Assembly (NCBI GenBank): GCA_003561595.1
Contig: PWWF01000303.1
Span: 1 to 17,621, forward strand
DNA: 17,621 nucleotides
Source: Paracoccaceae bacterium
GTDB taxonomy: Bacteria; Pseudomonadota; Alphaproteobacteria; Rhodobacterales; Rhodobacteraceae
Reading direction: 5' to 3'
Part shown: one piece after another, positions 6,477 to 14,444 of the stretch
Numbering within the stretch: position 1 is the first letter of the stretch
Layout of the letters: every line of letters starts with the position of its first letter
Notes under the pieces: generated by a model
What the model was told of the DNA's origin: nothing
Seen by the model: only the letters and a program-made list of their open reading frames with translations
The model's database searches: none
Translations under genes and position numbers: made by a program

Positions 6477-6505
6477 AGTATGCTATCGCGTGCCGCGGGC
6501 AGCAA
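6477..6505 (-). promoter_or_regulatory. Predicted promoter of the exported-protein gene
   Basis: On the minus strand TTGCTG (6505-6500) and CATACT (6482-6477) are separated by 17 bases. A start about 7 bases further falls at 6470, the A of the chosen ATG, which would make the mRNA leaderless and fits the absence of a Shine-Dalgarno sequence. Confidence 0.35.
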
Positions 6506-6735
6506 GCACTGTGATCGCGCCACGGAGCTTGCTGATGACCGACGACTTGCCCGCTGCCCGGCGGCTTTGGCCAGGCTCGCCGCATAGCGATGGAACCTTG
6601 CGCGAATAGGGTCCGACTGCACAATCGCCCGCGCCCGCAGGCAATGACCGTCCCCCGGAAACAGTGCGCGCCCCCGCCCTTAACTTACCTGGCCGATCGC
6701 GGCACCGACCCCTTTGCCCCCCAGTTGCCTTTGGC

Positions 6736-6751
6736 TAGTCTGAAAAGACTA
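6736..6751. promoter_or_regulatory. Inverted repeat, possible operator, upstream of the hydrolase-like gene
   Basis: TAGTCT-GAAA-AGACTA is a perfect 6-bp inverted repeat 25 bases before the ATG at 6777. It lies between a TTGCCT (6725-6730) and an ACTATT (6748-6753) that have -35/-10 spacing of 17. It could be an operator or an RNA hairpin with a GAAA loop. The rest of 6471-6776 holds no gene I can support. Confidence 0.3.
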
Positions 6752-6776
6752 TTCAACCTGAGGGGTTTTCCAAGGC

Positions 6777-7712
6777 ATGCAGAACGCCGAAGACATCTTT
6801 CGCGAGATCGACCTGACCCGCGCGCCGACCGAGGCCGAGTGGCTGGCACGGCTGGACGAGATCGGGGACGAACTGGGGGCGTTCACACCGCTGGGGCAGG
6901 ACCATGTCGGGTTCTTTGCCGATGGGGACAACACGCTTCTGGTCAGTTTCGAAAGCGTCGCCGATATCCGCACGCAGCGGCCCGATCAGCGGCCCCTGGG
7001 GCTGACGATTGCGCTGCGGCATGGTTGGTCGAACCTGACCATGCTGGCGCGCGCGCCCCGCTGGTATCGCGATACCGAGGTGCTGGAATTCTTCGACGCC
7101 CAGATCGATTCCGCATTCTTCGACAGTTTCTCGCGCGTGCTGTTCTATGGCGCGGGCATGGGGGGCTATGCCGCTTGCGCCTTCAGCCTGGCCGCACCGG
7201 GTTCGACCGTGCTGGCCATCGCCCCGCAGGCAACGCTGGACCCCGCCATCGTCCCGTGGGAACGCCGCTTTCGACGCGCGCGACGGCTGGAGTTTCGCAG
7301 CCGCTTCGGCTACGCGCCCGACATGCTCGAAGGGGCGCGCAATGCGTTCATCGTCTATGACGGCGCGCGGCGCAGCGACGCAATGCATGCGGCCTTGTTC
7401 CGCCAACCCTTTGTCACGCTGCTGCGCAGCCCGGCGCTGGGGCGCGATACAGGGCAGGCGCTGGCGCGGATCGGGGCGCTGGATACGCTGATCGAGACTG
7501 CGGCGCGCGGACGCATGACGCCCGAGCGATTCCATGACCTGATGCGCAAACGCCGCGATGACCCCGCCTATCTGGACGCGCTGGTCCGGCGCTGCGTGCA
7601 GCGCCGCCATCCGGCGCTGACGGTTGTTGCCGCGCAAGCGGCACTGGCGGCGCGCCAAGGGGATGACCCGTCACACCCTGACATGCAGGAGCAGCTTGAA
7701 CTGAGTGATTGA
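6777..7712 (+). CDS. Alpha/beta-hydrolase-like protein lacking the nucleophile Ser
   Basis: 311 residues from ATG 6777, with GAGGGG (6760-6765) upstream. The segment [23 protein letters not shown] (residues 121-143) has the form of the nucleophile elbow of alpha/beta hydrolases (G-x-S-x-G-G, strand-turn-helix), but the nucleophile position, residue 127, is Gly. The following [12 protein letters not shown] is typical of the next strand in such proteins. This suggests a catalytically dead or repurposed hydrolase fold, cytoplasmic (no signal peptide). The C-terminal 60 residues are Arg-rich helices. It lies 65 bases upstream of pyrC on the same strand and may be cotranscribed, but no link to pyrimidine synthesis is evident. 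I do not recall a firm name for the family; automated annotations may differ. Confidence 0.8.
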   Translation: MQNAEDIFREIDLTRAPTEAEWLARLDEIGDELGAFTPLGQDHVGFFADGDNTLLVSFESVADIRTQRPDQRPLGLTIALRHGWSNLTMLARAPRWYRDTEVLEFFDAQIDSAFFDSFSRVLFYGAGMGGYAACAFSLAAPGSTVLAIAPQATLDPAIVPWERRFRRARRLEFRSRFGYAPDMLEGARNAFIVYDGARRSDAMHAALFRQPFVTLLRSPALGRDTGQALARIGALDTLIETAARGRMTPERFHDLMRKRRDDPAYLDALVRRCVQRRHPALTVVAAQAALAARQGDDPSHPDMQEQLELSD

Positions 7713-7777
7713 GCGCGCCCTGCCTTTTGCAAAAATCCGACTGGAACAGCGCGCGCGCATTCGCTAGGACAACGGAC

Positions 7778-8821
7778 ATGACCCGTTCGCTGACCCTGCC
7801 CCGCCCCGATGACTGGCATCTGCACCTGCGCGATGGTGCCATGCTTGACGGGATCGCCCCGGAAAGCGCGCGCCATTTCGCGCGCGCGATCATCATGCCA
7901 AATCTGGTGCCGCCTGTCGTGACCGGCGCGCAGGCCGCCGCCTATCGCGACCGTATCCGCGCGGTCGCGGGGCCGGATTTCACGCCCCTGATGACGCTCT
8001 ATCTGACCGAGTCCACGGACCCTGCCGATGTCGTCGCCGCGCATCGCGACGGGATCATCACGGCCGTCAAGCTCTATCCGGCGGGGGCGACCACCAATTC
8101 CGCCAGCGGCGTGCGCGATTTCGACCGCGTGCGCGGTGTGCTGGACGCGATGGCCGAGGCCGGCATCCCGCTTCTGACCCATGGCGAGGTCACGGATCCC
8201 GAGATTGACATTTTCGACCGCGAGGCCGTGTTCATCGACCGCGTGCTGGACCCTATCCGCCGCGCGACACCGGGGCTGCGCGTGGTGATGGAACATATCA
8301 CCACATCCGACGCCATCGCCTATGTGAACAGCCAGCCCGACGGGCTGGGTGCCACGATCACCACGCATCATCTGGTCATCAACCGCAACCATATCCTGGT
8401 CGGCGGCATTCGTCCGCATTACTACTGCCTGCCTGTCGCCAAACGTGAAAGCCATCGTCAGGCGCTGGTCGGGGCCGCGACCTCGGGCGATGCGCGGTTC
8501 TTTCTGGGCACGGACAGCGCGCCCCATGCCGATGACGCCAAGGAATCGGCCTGCGGCTGCGCGGGCTGTTTCACGGCCACGAACACCATGTCGATCCTCG
8601 CGCAGGTGTTCGAGGATGCGGGCGCGCTGGACAAGCTGGAAGCCTTTGTCGCGCGCAATGGCCCCGGTTTCTACCGCCTGCCCGTCAACAGCGCGACCAT
8701 CACGCTGGAAAAGACCGACAACCCCGTCACCTACCCCGACAGGATCGACACTGGCGCGGGCCCGGTCACGGTGTTCGACCCCGGCTTCCCGCTCTACTGG
8801 CAGGTGGCGCAAGCAGGCTGA
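7778..8821 (+). CDS. pyrC: Dihydroorotase (PyrC, class II)
   Basis: 347 residues, close to the usual 345-350 of E. coli-type PyrC. The enzyme interconverts carbamoyl-aspartate and dihydroorotate, step three of pyrimidine synthesis, in the cytoplasm with a binuclear Zn site. All expected metal ligands are present: His14 and His16 in DDWHLHLRD, the carboxylated Lys98 in [14 protein letters not shown], His135 in LLTHGEV, His173 in VMEHITT, and Asp246 in [10 protein letters not shown] 7778 is chosen because it starts right before the conserved [12 protein letters not shown]; an AGGAC lies upstream. pyrE follows after 82 bases, so the two form a pyrimidine pair. Confidence 0.97.
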   Translation: MTRSLTLPRPDDWHLHLRDGAMLDGIAPESARHFARAIIMPNLVPPVVTGAQAAAYRDRIRAVAGPDFTPLMTLYLTESTDPADVVAAHRDGIITAVKLYPAGATTNSASGVRDFDRVRGVLDAMAEAGIPLLTHGEVTDPEIDIFDREAVFIDRVLDPIRRATPGLRVVMEHITTSDAIAYVNSQPDGLGATITTHHLVINRNHILVGGIRPHYYCLPVAKRESHRQALVGAATSGDARFFLGTDSAPHADDAKESACGCAGCFTATNTMSILAQVFEDAGALDKLEAFVARNGPGFYRLPVNSATITLEKTDNPVTYPDRIDTGAGPVTVFDPGFPLYWQVAQAG

Positions 8822-8866
8822 ACAGAACACCCTGTGCTTCATCTTGCCAAAAATACTCACTTTCCC

Positions 8867-8883
8867 GGCCCGCGCATCGGGCC
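8867..8883. repeat. Small hairpin in the pyrC-pyrE gap
   Basis: GGCCCG (8867-8872) and CGGGCC (8878-8883) form a 6-bp stem around CGCAT, 20 bases before the pyrE ATG. Just upstream is the phrase TTCATCTTGCCAAAAATACT (8838-8857), A/T-rich and unlike its surroundings. No T-run follows the hairpin, so termination is unlikely. Confidence 0.35.
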
Positions 8884-8903
8884 AGACGCCTGAGAGGACC
8901 GCC

Positions 8904-9572
8904 ATGATCCCTGCCACCTATCCTGACCGCGCCACTGTCGCGCGCCTGACCGCGCGGATGCTTCTGGACATAAAGGCCGTGCATTTCAACGCGGCCGAGC
9001 CCTTCACCTTCGCCTCCGGGCTGCAGGCCCCCACCTATATCGATTGCCGCAAGCTGATCAGCTTTCCGCGCATCCGTGCCGCGCTCATGGATTTTCTGAC
9101 CTGCCGCGTGATGGAAGATGCGGGGTTTGAAGCGTTCGACAATATCGCAGGCGGTGAGACAGCGGGCATTCCCTTTGCCGCGCTGGTGGCCGAGCGGATG
9201 GCCCTGCCGATGAGCTATGTGCGCAAGAAGCCCAAGGGCTACGGGCGCAATGCCCGGATCGAGGGCGCGATGTCCGAGGGGCAGCGTGTGCTGCTGGTCG
9301 AGGATCTGACCACTGATGGCGGATCGAAGCTCAGCTTTGTCGATGCGATCCGCGAGACCGGGGCCAGTTGCGCCCATACGGCGGTGATCTTTTACTATGG
9401 CATCTTCCCTGAAACCGAGCCGCGTCTGGCCGAACATGGGGTGCGCCTGCACTATCTGTGCACCTGGTGGGATGTGCTGGCCGAAGCGCGGCGCGGCGAA
9501 GATTTCGACGCGGGCACGTTGGACGCGGTCGAGGGGTTCCTGCGCGCGCCGCGCGACTGGCGCGCCAGCTAA
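8904..9572 (+). CDS. pyrE: Orotate phosphoribosyltransferase
   Basis: 222 residues from ATG 8904, with GAGAGGA (8892-8898) as ribosome site. The enzyme joins orotate to PRPP to give OMP. The PRPP-binding loop [13 protein letters not shown] is at residues 129-141, the catalytic flexible-loop region [10 protein letters not shown] at 105-114, and the substrate-binding [16 protein letters not shown] at 35-50. Length is normal for the family. It follows pyrC on the same strand. Its stop (TAA 9570-9572) overlaps the mmcB stop on the other strand (TAG on minus, 9571-9569), so the two convergent genes share CTAA. Confidence 0.97.
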   Translation: MIPATYPDRATVARLTARMLLDIKAVHFNAAEPFTFASGLQAPTYIDCRKLISFPRIRAALMDFLTCRVMEDAGFEAFDNIAGGETAGIPFAALVAERMALPMSYVRKKPKGYGRNARIEGAMSEGQRVLLVEDLTTDGGSKLSFVDAIRETGASCAHTAVIFYYGIFPETEPRLAEHGVRLHYLCTWWDVLAEARRGEDFDAGTLDAVEGFLRAPRDWRAS

Positions 9573-10033
9573 CCCCCGACCGACATGGCCGCAGGGTCCA
9601 TCTGGCGCTGCAGCCGCCAGGCCGACTGGCGTGCAAAAGCGCGGGTCAGCGCCTTGCGCCGCGCCGGGGCCAGCCGCGCCTCGGACGCCATGCGCATCAG
9701 TTCGGCGCCATAGCTGTCGCCCAGAAACAGCCCTGCATCCTCTGGCAGCAACTCAGTCGGGAAATCGGGGGAAACGGCCCAGAAGAACCGGTCGCACCAG
9801 TCCAGATAGCCCTGCCATTTCTGGTCCGACTGGAAATCCGCGCGGCTGGATTTGCACTCTATCACCCAGACCTCGCCCCCCGGACCCAGCGCCATCACAT
9901 CGACCCGCAGCCCCCGCGCGGGCACGAATTCCACCAGCGGCGCAAAATCCATCGAGGCCAGGCACCGGCACACGCCGCGGGCCAGTTCGGCACCGGGCGT
10001 CAGGGCTGGCGAGGGGCTTGTATCACTGCGCAT
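9569..10033 (-). CDS. mmcB: MmcB-family DNA repair protein, PD-(D/E)xK nuclease-like
   Basis: 154 residues starting at ATG 10033. A longer in-frame start at 10075 would run the gene through the SOS box, so the shorter one is preferred. The core [21 protein letters not shown] (Asp45, Glu59, Lys61) is a PD-(D/E)xK nuclease-type motif, followed by [20 protein letters not shown], typical of the MmcB family (PF06319). MmcB of Caulobacter is SOS-induced and needed for resistance to mitomycin C (established knowledge); the product would act on DNA in the cytoplasm. A GTTC-N7-GTTC LexA site lies 11 bases upstream of the start, consistent with SOS control here. Function is inferred from the family and the operator. 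Confidence 0.92.
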   Translation of the reverse strand: MRSDTSPSPALTPGAELARGVCRCLASMDFAPLVEFVPARGLRVDVMALGPGGEVWVIECKSSRADFQSDQKWQGYLDWCDRFFWAVSPDFPTELLPEDAGLFLGDSYGAELMRMASEARLAPARRKALTRAFARQSAWRLQRQMDPAAMSVGG

Positions 10034-10044
10034 GGGGCAAGTGT

Positions 10045-10059
10045 GAACAATAAGTGAAC
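10045..10059 (-). promoter_or_regulatory. LexA (SOS) box of mmcB
   Basis: On the minus strand GTTC-ACTTATT-GTTC (10059-10045) is an exact match to the alphaproteobacterial SOS box GTTC-N7-GTTC. It is 11 bases before the mmcB ATG, where LexA binding would block transcription. It could also influence the divergent promoter at 10076-10104. Confidence 0.85.
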
Positions 10060-10075
10060 ACAGGTCAAGCGTCAC

Positions 10076-10104
10076 TTGCAGAGCGGGGGCATGCGTCCTA
10101 TCTG
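10076..10104 (+). promoter_or_regulatory. Predicted promoter of the 6S-like RNA
   Basis: TTGCAG (10076-10081) and TATCTG (10099-10104) are separated by exactly 17 bases. The predicted start, about 10111, is the base just before the outer stem GGCAGG of the candidate RNA. Confidence 0.5.
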
Positions 10105-10110
10105 TGGATC

Positions 10111-10272
10111 AGGCAGGTTCTGCTCTTCGCGTGCGTGGCCCTTTTCCAGTGGCCGATAAGTTTGTCCGAGGGAGCTGGCTCTGGCGGGGTCCTGGCCTCG
10201 TTATCTGGCGCCCACCTGATGTTTCAGGCTCTCGGGAAATTCACGCCACCACGGTCGCTGCGGGCCTGCCGA
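10111..10272 (+). ncRNA. ssrS: Candidate 6S RNA (about 160 nt)
   Basis: The interval has no supportable protein and folds as one rod. The ends pair (GGCAGG 10112-10117 with CCTGCC 10265-10270). CGTG-C-GTGG near 10130-10138 pairs with CCACCACG near 10247-10254. A large unpaired region follows (CCCTTTTCCAGTGGCCGATA side against GGGAAATTCACG), then CCGAG-GG-AGC near 10166 pairs with GCTCTCGG near 10228, and an apical stem GGCGGG/CCCACC closes it with one mismatch. A closing stem, central bubble and apical stem in about 160 nt is the 6S RNA plan, which mimics an open promoter and binds sigma-70 RNA polymerase. A promoter is correctly placed. Identity as 6S is inference; a different structured RNA is possible, and a near-mirror fold also exists on the minus strand. 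The 3' end lies next to the stop of the convergent gene. Confidence 0.55.
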
Positions 10273-10274
10273 CT

Positions 10275-10580
10275 TTATCCCCTGTCGGATATGCGCACCG
10301 GAACCGGGTCAAACCCGCGCACGGGCATGCCGCGATCATCGTCGTCATCATCATCGTCGTCATACCCCATCCGCATGATGCGAATGGCGAATTGTACCCC
10401 GGCAAAAACCAGCCCGTTGAAGAAAAAAATCAGGAACAGACCCAAGAGACCATCATTCGACCCAAGCAATAGCCCGCGCAGCCCGACGATGTCGAAATAG
10501 ACAAGCAACGCTGTGAACACGGCCGAGAGGGCGAAACCAATGGCGACTTGTTGGATATATACCTTGATCAGCTTGGGCAT
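10275..10580 (-). CDS. Small two-helix inner-membrane protein with poly-Asp tail
   Basis: 101 residues from ATG 10580, with GGAGG directly upstream (minus strand); earlier in-frame starts lack a ribosome site. Two hydrophobic helices (about residues 11-30 and 42-66) are followed by nine consecutive Asp (74-82) encoded by a GAC/GAT run at 10335-10361, then a 19-residue basic tail. The acidic run is probably cytoplasmic or surface exposed and could bind cations, but no function is known to me. The run is a trinucleotide microsatellite, so its length may vary between strains. It follows the TIGR02186 gene by 94 bases and may be a separate unit. Confidence 0.75.
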   Translation of the reverse strand: MPKLIKVYIQQVAIGFALSAVFTALLVYFDIVGLRGLLLGSNDGLLGLFLIFFFNGLVFAGVQFAIRIMRMGYDDDDDDDDDRGMPVRGFDPVPVRISDRG

Positions 10581-10590
10581 GACCGCCTCC

Positions 10591-10607
10591 GTTGCTATAC
10601 ACGCAAC
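10591..10607 (-). promoter_or_regulatory. Inverted repeat over a possible -10 element
   Basis: On the minus strand GTTGC-GTGTATA-GCAAC overlaps TATAGC, which lies 17 bases after a TTCAGG. It ends 10 bases upstream of the ATG at 10580, so it may be the promoter and operator of the small membrane protein. Confidence 0.3.
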
Positions 10608-10674
10608 AGAGTAACCCCTGAACGCACAGCGACAAGCCTTGTCTGCGCCCTGCGGCAATGTCTCGCGCAGGCGA

Positions 10675-11427
10675 TCAGCGCATCAGACGGAATGCGGCAG
10701 ACGCGCCCCAGCCGAAAAACACTGCCAAGCCAAGTGCCAGCAGGCCATAGAGGAACGGTTGCTGATAGGCGAGGTTGAACAGCCAGCGTTCCAGCACGGC
10801 CTTTTGCACATCGATCACGGTTTCAAACACGTCGATCACGTCGCCCTCGCGCACCAGAAAGACCCGCGCGGCATAGCGCCCTTCAACGATGTTCTTGGGC
10901 AGGGTCATCCGGGTGGAAAACAGCGTGTCGCGTTCCAATGCCACCGCGTTTTCGCGGCTTTGATACAGACCCTCATCCTCGCGAATACGGATCAGCGCTT
11001 CGGTAAAGGCAGCCGGGTCGCGGGCCTCGGGCGCGGTGCGCGCCTCGAATATCGCGAGCCGGGTCGAAATGCGATGCGTCAGATCGGCGTCAGGTGACAG
11101 GATGTCGCGCAGCGGCGCGGTCGAGGCGACCGCGTAGTAGCTGGGTGCGGCGCGGACCTCCTGGCTTTCGGTATTCACCCAGATGCCCGCGCGCCGCGCC
11201 TTGCGCCAGATCACCGCCGGAAGGGGCGGCCCCTCGACCGAGATCACCACATCCAGCGGCCCTTCGGGCAGAGGGCCGTCGCGGCGCACAGCGCCATAGA
11301 TCAGGATTTCCGATCCCTCGAAATTCACGGTCAGCGACACGCGGTTCTGGCTGAGCCCGGCAATCACCTCTTCGCCGCGCGCAGGAAGGGCCGCGAGCAT
11401 CAGCAGGATGATCACAAGCACCCGCAT
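10675..11427 (-). CDS. TIGR02186 / Alph_Pro_TM family membrane protein
   Basis: 250 residues. A cleavable signal peptide (MRVLVIILLMLAALPARGEE, cut near residue 18) is followed by a periplasmic domain of about 200 residues and one C-terminal helix (about 224-244), so the bulk sits in the periplasm anchored to the inner membrane. The opening VIAGLSQNRVSLTVNFEGSE and the IYGAVRRDGPLP segment are typical of this alphaproteobacterial family, whose function is unknown. Its ATG overlaps the stop of the TauE/SafE gene by one base (TGATG), the usual partnership for this family, so the two probably act together in export of a sulfur compound or similar anion (inference). It is the last gene of the tightly packed minus-strand set. 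Confidence 0.88.
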   Translation of the reverse strand: MRVLVIILLMLAALPARGEEVIAGLSQNRVSLTVNFEGSEILIYGAVRRDGPLPEGPLDVVISVEGPPLPAVIWRKARRAGIWVNTESQEVRAAPSYYAVASTAPLRDILSPDADLTHRISTRLAIFEARTAPEARDPAAFTEALIRIREDEGLYQSRENAVALERDTLFSTRMTLPKNIVEGRYAARVFLVREGDVIDVFETVIDVQKAVLERWLFNLAYQQPFLYGLLALGLAVFFGWGASAAFRLMR

Positions 11428-12347
11428 CAGAACCGCCCCGGAATGGTGATGGAATACAGCTCTGACGGGGTCCAGAGCAGATCGAACGCGATCTTTGCGC
11501 AGACCGCCAGCACCAGCAGCGCCAGCAGGATGCGCAATTGCTCGGCCTTCAGCCGCAGCCCCACCCGCGTTCCGATCTGCGCCCCGACCACCCCGCCCAG
11601 GATCAGAAAGATCGCAAGCATCACATCGACGCTCTGGTTCGTGACGGCATGGGCCATGGTGGTAAACGCGGCCACGAATGTGACCTGAAACAGCGATGTG
11701 CCGATCACGACCTTGGTGGGCATCCCCAGAAGATAGATCATCGCCGGGACCAGCACGAACCCGCCGCCCACACCCATCACGGCGGCCAGAATGCCCACGC
11801 CCACCCCCACCAGAAGCGGCGGAAAGACCGAGATATACAGCCCCGAGGCACGGAATTTCATCTTGAACGGCAGGTTATGCAGCCAGATATGCGTATGCAG
11901 CTTGCGACGCGGCGCATTGGGGTTTTTCGACCGCAGGATCGCGCGCAGCGATTCATTGAACATCAGCGCGCCGATGATGCCCAGAAAGATCACATAGGAC
12001 AGTTGCACGATCAGGTCGATCTGGCCCAAGCGCTGCATCAGGTTGAAAAACCAGATGCCGATGACAGACCCGATCAGACCGCCCAGCAGCAGCACCAGCC
12101 CCATGCGCAGATCGACAGTCTTGCGCTTGAGATGCGCCAGCACCCCCGAGATCGAGGAGGCGACGACCTGATTGACACCTGTTGCCACGGCCACTGCGGG
12201 CGGCACGCCGATGAAGAACAGAAGCGGCGTGATCAGAAAGCCGCCCCCCACCCCGAACATGCCCGACAGCATGCCTACGCCGCCGCCCACGCCCAGAAGC
12301 GTGAACGCATTGACCGAGGTTTCGGCGATGGGCAGATATATCTGCAT
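11427..12347 (-). CDS. TauE/SafE (TSUP) family sulfite/anion exporter
   Basis: 306 residues with about eight membrane helices in two halves. Each half contains the TSUP glycine signature: GMFGVGGGFLITPLL near residue 30 and AAVMGVGGGFVLVPAM near 195. Members export sulfite, sulfoacetate or other organosulfur anions through the inner membrane. The two halves are joined by a basic loop of about 40 residues (RSKNPNAPRRKLHTHIW). It lies 28 bases after the permease gene at 12376 and is coupled to the downstream TIGR02186 gene. Its substrate is not shown by the sequence; the position behind an ABC importer may reflect read-through rather than a shared pathway. Confidence 0.93.
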   Translation of the reverse strand: MQIYLPIAETSVNAFTLLGVGGGVGMLSGMFGVGGGFLITPLLFFIGVPPAVAVATGVNQVVASSISGVLAHLKRKTVDLRMGLVLLLGGLIGSVIGIWFFNLMQRLGQIDLIVQLSYVIFLGIIGALMFNESLRAILRSKNPNAPRRKLHTHIWLHNLPFKMKFRASGLYISVFPPLLVGVGVGILAAVMGVGGGFVLVPAMIYLLGMPTKVVIGTSLFQVTFVAAFTTMAHAVTNQSVDVMLAIFLILGGVVGAQIGTRVGLRLKAEQLRILLALLVLAVCAKIAFDLLWTPSELYSITIPGRF

Positions 12348-12375
12348 GCCCCGACTTTCGCCCGTTCAGGGCTGG

Positions 12376-13341
12376 CTAGTGTTCCTTGACATAGGGCGTG
12401 CCGACCGCGCGCGGCGGGATGGCCTTGCCCACGAACCCTGCCAGAATGACCACGGTCAGGATATAGGGCAAGGCCTGCATGGCCTGCACCGGCAGGCTTA
12501 CCCCCAGAATCTCGATGCTCTGAAACCTGTTGGCCACAGCTTCCAGGAACCCGAACAGCAGAACCGCCCCCATCGCGTGCCAGGGCCGCCATTTGGCAAA
12601 GATCATGGCCGCCAGCGCGATGAATCCGCGCCCTGCTGTCATCTCCTGCACGAATCCGGCCGCGAGGCCCGTGGACAGATACGCCCCCGCCAGCCCGCAC
12701 AACACGCCCCCGATCGCGACCGCGCCGTAGCGCAACCCCACGACCGATATGCCGGCCGTGTCCACCGCTGCCGGGTTTTCACCCACAGCGCGCAGCCGCA
12801 GACCAAAGCGCGTGCGGAACAGCATGAACCATGTCAGCGGCACGCAGAGGAACGCCACATAGACCAGCAGTGCGTGGCCCGACAGGATGCCGCTATAGAT
12901 TGGCCCCAGCACCGGCACATCGCGCACCGCATCAGCAAAGGGCAAGTCGATCCGCGCCATCCGCCCCCCGCCCGACAGCGAAGGCGTGCGCCCCCCCTGG
13001 CTGAACCAGTTCTGCGCGACCACCACAGTCAGCCCGGCGGCCAGAAAATTGATCGCCACACCCGAGATCAGCTGATTGCCCCGGAACGTGATCGCGGCCA
13101 CCCCGTGCAAGAGCGATATCCCGACCGAGGCCACAATGGCAGAGGCCACGCCCAGCCAGACATTACCCGTCGCATAGGCGATGGCAGCCGCCATGAAGGC
13201 GGCGGCGAGCATCTTGCCCTCCAGCCCGATATCGAACACGCCGGCACGCTCCGAGATCAGCCCCGCCAGACAGGCGAACAGCAAGGGCGTGGCCAGCCGC
13301 AATGTCGAGCCCAGGATCTGAACCACCATGACCCAATCCAT
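12376..13341 (-). CDS. ABC transporter permease, BMP/nucleoside type (second permease)
   Basis: 321 residues and about nine hydrophobic segments. The motif SERAGVFDIGLEGKML (residues about 30-45) and the loop GENPAAVDTAGI (about 206-217), which contacts the ATPase, are characteristic of the BPD_transp_2 permease that pairs with BMP-family binding proteins (YufQ/NupQ-like). Such systems import purine nucleosides or related solutes. It starts within the stop of the first permease gene (one-base overlap, TGATG), so translation is coupled. Assignment to the family is firm; the substrate is inferred. Confidence 0.93.
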   Translation of the reverse strand: MDWVMVVQILGSTLRLATPLLFACLAGLISERAGVFDIGLEGKMLAAAFMAAAIAYATGNVWLGVASAIVASVGISLLHGVAAITFRGNQLISGVAINFLAAGLTVVVAQNWFSQGGRTPSLSGGGRMARIDLPFADAVRDVPVLGPIYSGILSGHALLVYVAFLCVPLTWFMLFRTRFGLRLRAVGENPAAVDTAGISVVGLRYGAVAIGGVLCGLAGAYLSTGLAAGFVQEMTAGRGFIALAAMIFAKWRPWHAMGAVLLFGFLEAVANRFQSIEILGVSLPVQAMQALPYILTVVILAGFVGKAIPPRAVGTPYVKEH

Positions 13342-14444
13342 CAGCGCCCCCTTGCCCTTGCCTGTGCGAACAGCCGCGCGATCGGTATGCGCACCATATT
13401 GTCCAGCGCGCCGGTGAACAGGATCACCAGCGCCTGTATTACCACGATCAATTCACGCGGGATGCCGGTCCAGAGCGCAAGCTCTGCCCCGCCCTGATAC
13501 AGGAACCCGAACAGGATCGCGGCCAGAAACACCCCGAACGGATGGTTGCGCCCCATCAGCGCCACGGCAATGCCGATAAAACCCGCCCCCTCGACCGCGT
13601 TCAGAACAAGGCGCTGTTGTTCACCCAGCACCGAATTGACCGCCATCAGCCCCGCCAGCGCGCCCGAGATCAGCATGGCATAGATGGTGATGCGCGCGGG
13701 GCTGATCCCGGCATATTCCGCTGCAGGCTCGGATTCGCCAAAGGCGCGGATCTGATAGCCCAGCCGCGTGCGCCACAGCAGATACCAGACGACAAAGCAC
13801 ATCGCGACCGCGATCAGCAGCGAGATGTTGACGGGCGGCACCCGGCTGAACGGGATACCGACCAGCGCGAGGATCTCATGCAGGCTGGGCAAGGCCGTTT
13901 CCGGTGGAAAGCGGGGTGAACTTGGATCCTGCGTGCCCTGCGGGCGCAGCACATTGACCAGCATATACCCCAGCAGCGAGGCCGCAATGAAGTTGAACAT
14001 GATCGTCGTGATGACGATATGACTGCCGCGTTTCGCCTGCAGCCAGCCGGGGATCAGCGCCCAGAGCGCGCCAAAGACCGCACCCCCCAGCATCGCCCCG
14101 ACCAGCGCCAGCGTCCAATGCGGCCAGGGGATATAGAGGCACACCAGCGCCACCCCCAGGCCGCCCACCAGCGCCTGCCCCTCGCCCCCGATATTGAACA
14201 GACGCGCCTGAAAGGCCACGGAAACGGCCAGCCCCGTGAACATGAAATTGGTGGCGTAATACAGCGTGTAGCCCCAGCCATAGCTGGACCCGAACGCCCC
14301 CTCGACCATCAGTTTCACAGCCTCCCACGGGCTTTCGCCGATGGCCCAGATCAGGATGGCAGAGATCATGAAGGCCAGCGCGACCGACACCAGCGGCACC
14401 AGCGTCACATCGGCCCAGTCGGGGATGCGTCCCTTCGCGCTCAT
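13341..14444 (-). CDS. ABC transporter permease, BMP/nucleoside type (first permease)
   Basis: 367 residues with about nine hydrophobic segments. It carries FNIGGEGQALVGGLG (about 83-97) and the coupling loop GESEPAAEYAGIS (about 232-244), the counterparts of the motifs in the second permease, and is of the YufP/NupP type. The two permeases would form the heterodimeric membrane channel. Its ATG overlaps the ATPase stop by four bases (ATGA) and its stop overlaps the next ATG by one base. No oddities are seen. Confidence 0.93.
   Translation of the reverse strand: MSAKGRIPDWADVTLVPLVSVALAFMISAILIWAIGESPWEAVKLMVEGAFGSSYGWGYTLYYATNFMFTGLAVSVAFQARLFNIGGEGQALVGGLGVALVCLYIPWPHWTLALVGAMLGGAVFGALWALIPGWLQAKRGSHIVITTIMFNFIAASLLGYMLVNVLRPQGTQDPSSPRFPPETALPSLHEILALVGIPFSRVPPVNISLLIAVAMCFVVWYLLWRTRLGYQIRAFGESEPAAEYAGISPARITIYAMLISGALAGLMAVNSVLGEQQRLVLNAVEGAGFIGIAVALMGRNHPFGVFLAAILFGFLYQGGAELALWTGIPRELIVVIQALVILFTGALDNMVRIPIARLFAQARARGR

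Noticed and set aside
10034..10075. Upstream extension of mmcB by 14 codons
   Set aside because: It would place the SOS box inside the coding region, and the extra residues are not part of the family core.
10076..10274. Signal recognition particle RNA or tmRNA in the gap
   Set aside because: The conserved SRP loop (GGTCCGGAAGGAAGCAGCC-like) is absent, and no tRNA-like ends or tag frame are seen.
10335..10361. Short repeat as CRISPR remnant
   Set aside because: It is an in-frame Asp codon run inside a gene with no spacers.
12172..13497. Open frame of 441 codons on the plus strand
   Set aside because: It lies antisense to the exporter and permease genes; no recognisable domain.
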